Shown in pieces: positions 11,777 through 12,416 of a stretch of 12,416 nucleotides of DNA. Made by a program: the position numbers and the translations under genes. The notes under the pieces were generated by a model. The model was not told the origin of the DNA, ran no database searches, and saw only the letters and a program-made list of their open reading frames with translations. Positions within the stretch are counted from its first letter, which is position 1; each line of letters begins with the position of its first letter. Source of the DNA: Solobacterium sp. (GTDB lineage Bacteria > Bacillota_I > Bacilli_A > Erysipelotrichales > Erysipelotrichaceae); NCBI GenBank assembly GCA_017475415.1, contig JAFVFM010000127.1, positions 1 through 12,416 on the forward strand, in the 5' to 3' direction.

Positions 11777-11804
11777 TAAAATATTTATAAACTTTTGTGG
11801 AGAA
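11771..11804 (-). promoter_or_regulatory. Two tandem DnaA boxes upstream of rsmG
   Basis: TTATCCACA (11779-11771) is a perfect DnaA box on the - strand; TTCTCCACA (11804-11796) is a one-mismatch box in the same orientation, 25 bases away, with AT-only or AT-rich sequence between. A third looser match, TTTTCCACA, is on the + strand at 11835-11843, overlapping the end of the right-edge gene. The cluster could regulate rsmG or mark origin-proximal DNA. Confidence 0.5.
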
Positions 11805-11830
11805 CTTCTTTCATCACATTTGTATATAAA

Positions 11831-12416
11831 TTATTTTTCCACATTCGTTAAGAATTCGCTTTGTGGCAGTGTTTCTATCCACTTACAGAAAGCTCTCCAC
11901 TCTGGAAGTTTATGATCTTTTCTCTGCGCATAAATAGTCTTTAATTGGCGATAGTTCGTCGTCATTCTAGCTGTTAAACGGAACCCAGCAGGATTCGAAT
12001 AAAGAATTTCTAAATATTGCCTTTTGGCATGATCCAATAAGGTTGTAGTATCTTTCCCTTCTTCCTTAAGTGATTGAATATCACTTTGAAGTTCATTATA
12101 TGCAGCTACTTTTTCTTTCATAATTTCCACAATTCTAGGATCCGTATATTCGATATAAGCTGAATCTAAATCGAATTTCGTAATTCTATGCATTGTGGAT
12201 TGCGAACTTACAAAGTCTAAAAAATGATAACGTTCCGCTTCTACCCAAGCCTTATTGGTGAATGTTAAATCAAATTGTACGATAATGCCATTAAGAAAAT
12301 TATCATGACCACTGCCTCTTTTAGCATTAGCTAGACGTTTAGTTGTTTCTGTTATCGTATCATCTACTCGACTTACATCAACAGCCATTGGATATTTTGA
12401 ACCTTTAACAGATTCC
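11831..12416 (-). CDS. Uncharacterised protein with ThyX-like features, C-terminal part
   Basis: The frame is open to the right edge (12415), so the N-terminus is outside the window; the ATG at 12388 is probably internal. About 194 residues are visible, ending in TAA at 11831. I do not recognise a named family with confidence. Counting from that internal Met, the segments 'AWVEAERYHFLDFVSSQSTMHR' (first part at 47-66) and 'FRLTARMTTNYRQLKTIY' (136-153) followed by 'LPEWRAFCKWIETLP' resemble the layout of flavin-dependent thymidylate synthases (an Arg/His/Ser-rich motif, then an 'AR...T.N.RSL' helix and 'Q.EIR.+A' helix). The exact RHRxxS catalytic motif is not clear, so it may be a divergent relative with another role. 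A charged linker lies at about 95-122. It is co-directional with rsmG but separated by 91 AT-rich bases with no clear terminator. Confidence 0.6.
   Translation of the reverse strand, partial: ESVKGSKYPMAVDVSRVDDTITETTKRLANAKRGSGHDNFLNGIIVQFDLTFTNKAWVEAERYHFLDFVSSQSTMHRITKFDLDSAYIEYTDPRIVEIMKEKVAAYNELQSDIQSLKEEGKDTTTLLDHAKRQYLEILYSNPAGFRLTARMTTNYRQLKTIYAQRKDHKLPEWRAFCKWIETLPQSEFLTNVEK

Noticed and set aside
11740..11850. Complete replication origin
   Set aside because: Two or three DnaA boxes in about 90 bases, without dnaA or dnaN nearby, are too few to call oriC.

Overview
The window looks like chromosomal DNA from a low-GC Gram-positive bacterium (Firmicutes/Bacillota). The protein sequences fit the Erysipelotrichia best, but I cannot fix the genus from sequence alone. 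The evidence is AT-rich DNA, a Noc/Soj/Spo0J set of the Bacillus type, the Firmicute rsmG-noc-soj-spo0J order, and a complete bacterial F-type ATP synthase operon. UAG and UGA both end real genes here (UAG ends atpE, atpF, noc and the transposase; UGA ends atpH, atpD and spo0J), so the code is standard.

Layout, left to right. Positions 1-603 (+) hold the C-terminal part of an ISL3-family transposase cut by the window edge. Positions 604-966 hold no protein gene. They contain a pseudoknotted, multi-stem RNA-like element (633-770), a strong hairpin with a U-rich tail (810-855, + strand sense), and the terminator of the ATP synthase operon (931-959, - strand). From 967 to 11739 every gene is on the - strand. 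In transcription order they are rsmG, noc, soj (parA), spo0J (parB), a D-2-hydroxyacid dehydrogenase, then atpI-atpB-atpE-atpF-atpH-atpA-atpG-atpD-atpC. Most neighbours overlap by 4 or 8 bases or lie within 30 bases of each other. At the right edge (11831-12416, -) is the C-terminal part of an unrecognised protein with ThyX-like features.

The rsmG-noc-soj-spo0J block is normally close to the replication origin and handles rRNA methylation, nucleoid occlusion and chromosome segregation. The atp genes encode all eight subunits of the F1Fo ATP synthase plus the AtpI helper, in standard order.

Main points for a second look: (1) soj is interrupted at codon 47 by a single in-frame UAG, with perfect homology on both sides; (2) the 633-770 element has four helices and a 6-bp pseudoknot and matches no RNA family I recognise; (3) the best promoters for rsmG and atpI both place the -10 box 8 bases before the ATG, implying leaderless or near-leaderless mRNAs; (4) a perfect DnaA box covers the -35 of the rsmG promoter; (5) the c subunit has two carboxylates (E26, E59) and a hydroxyl residue after E59, which raises the question of Na+ coupling.
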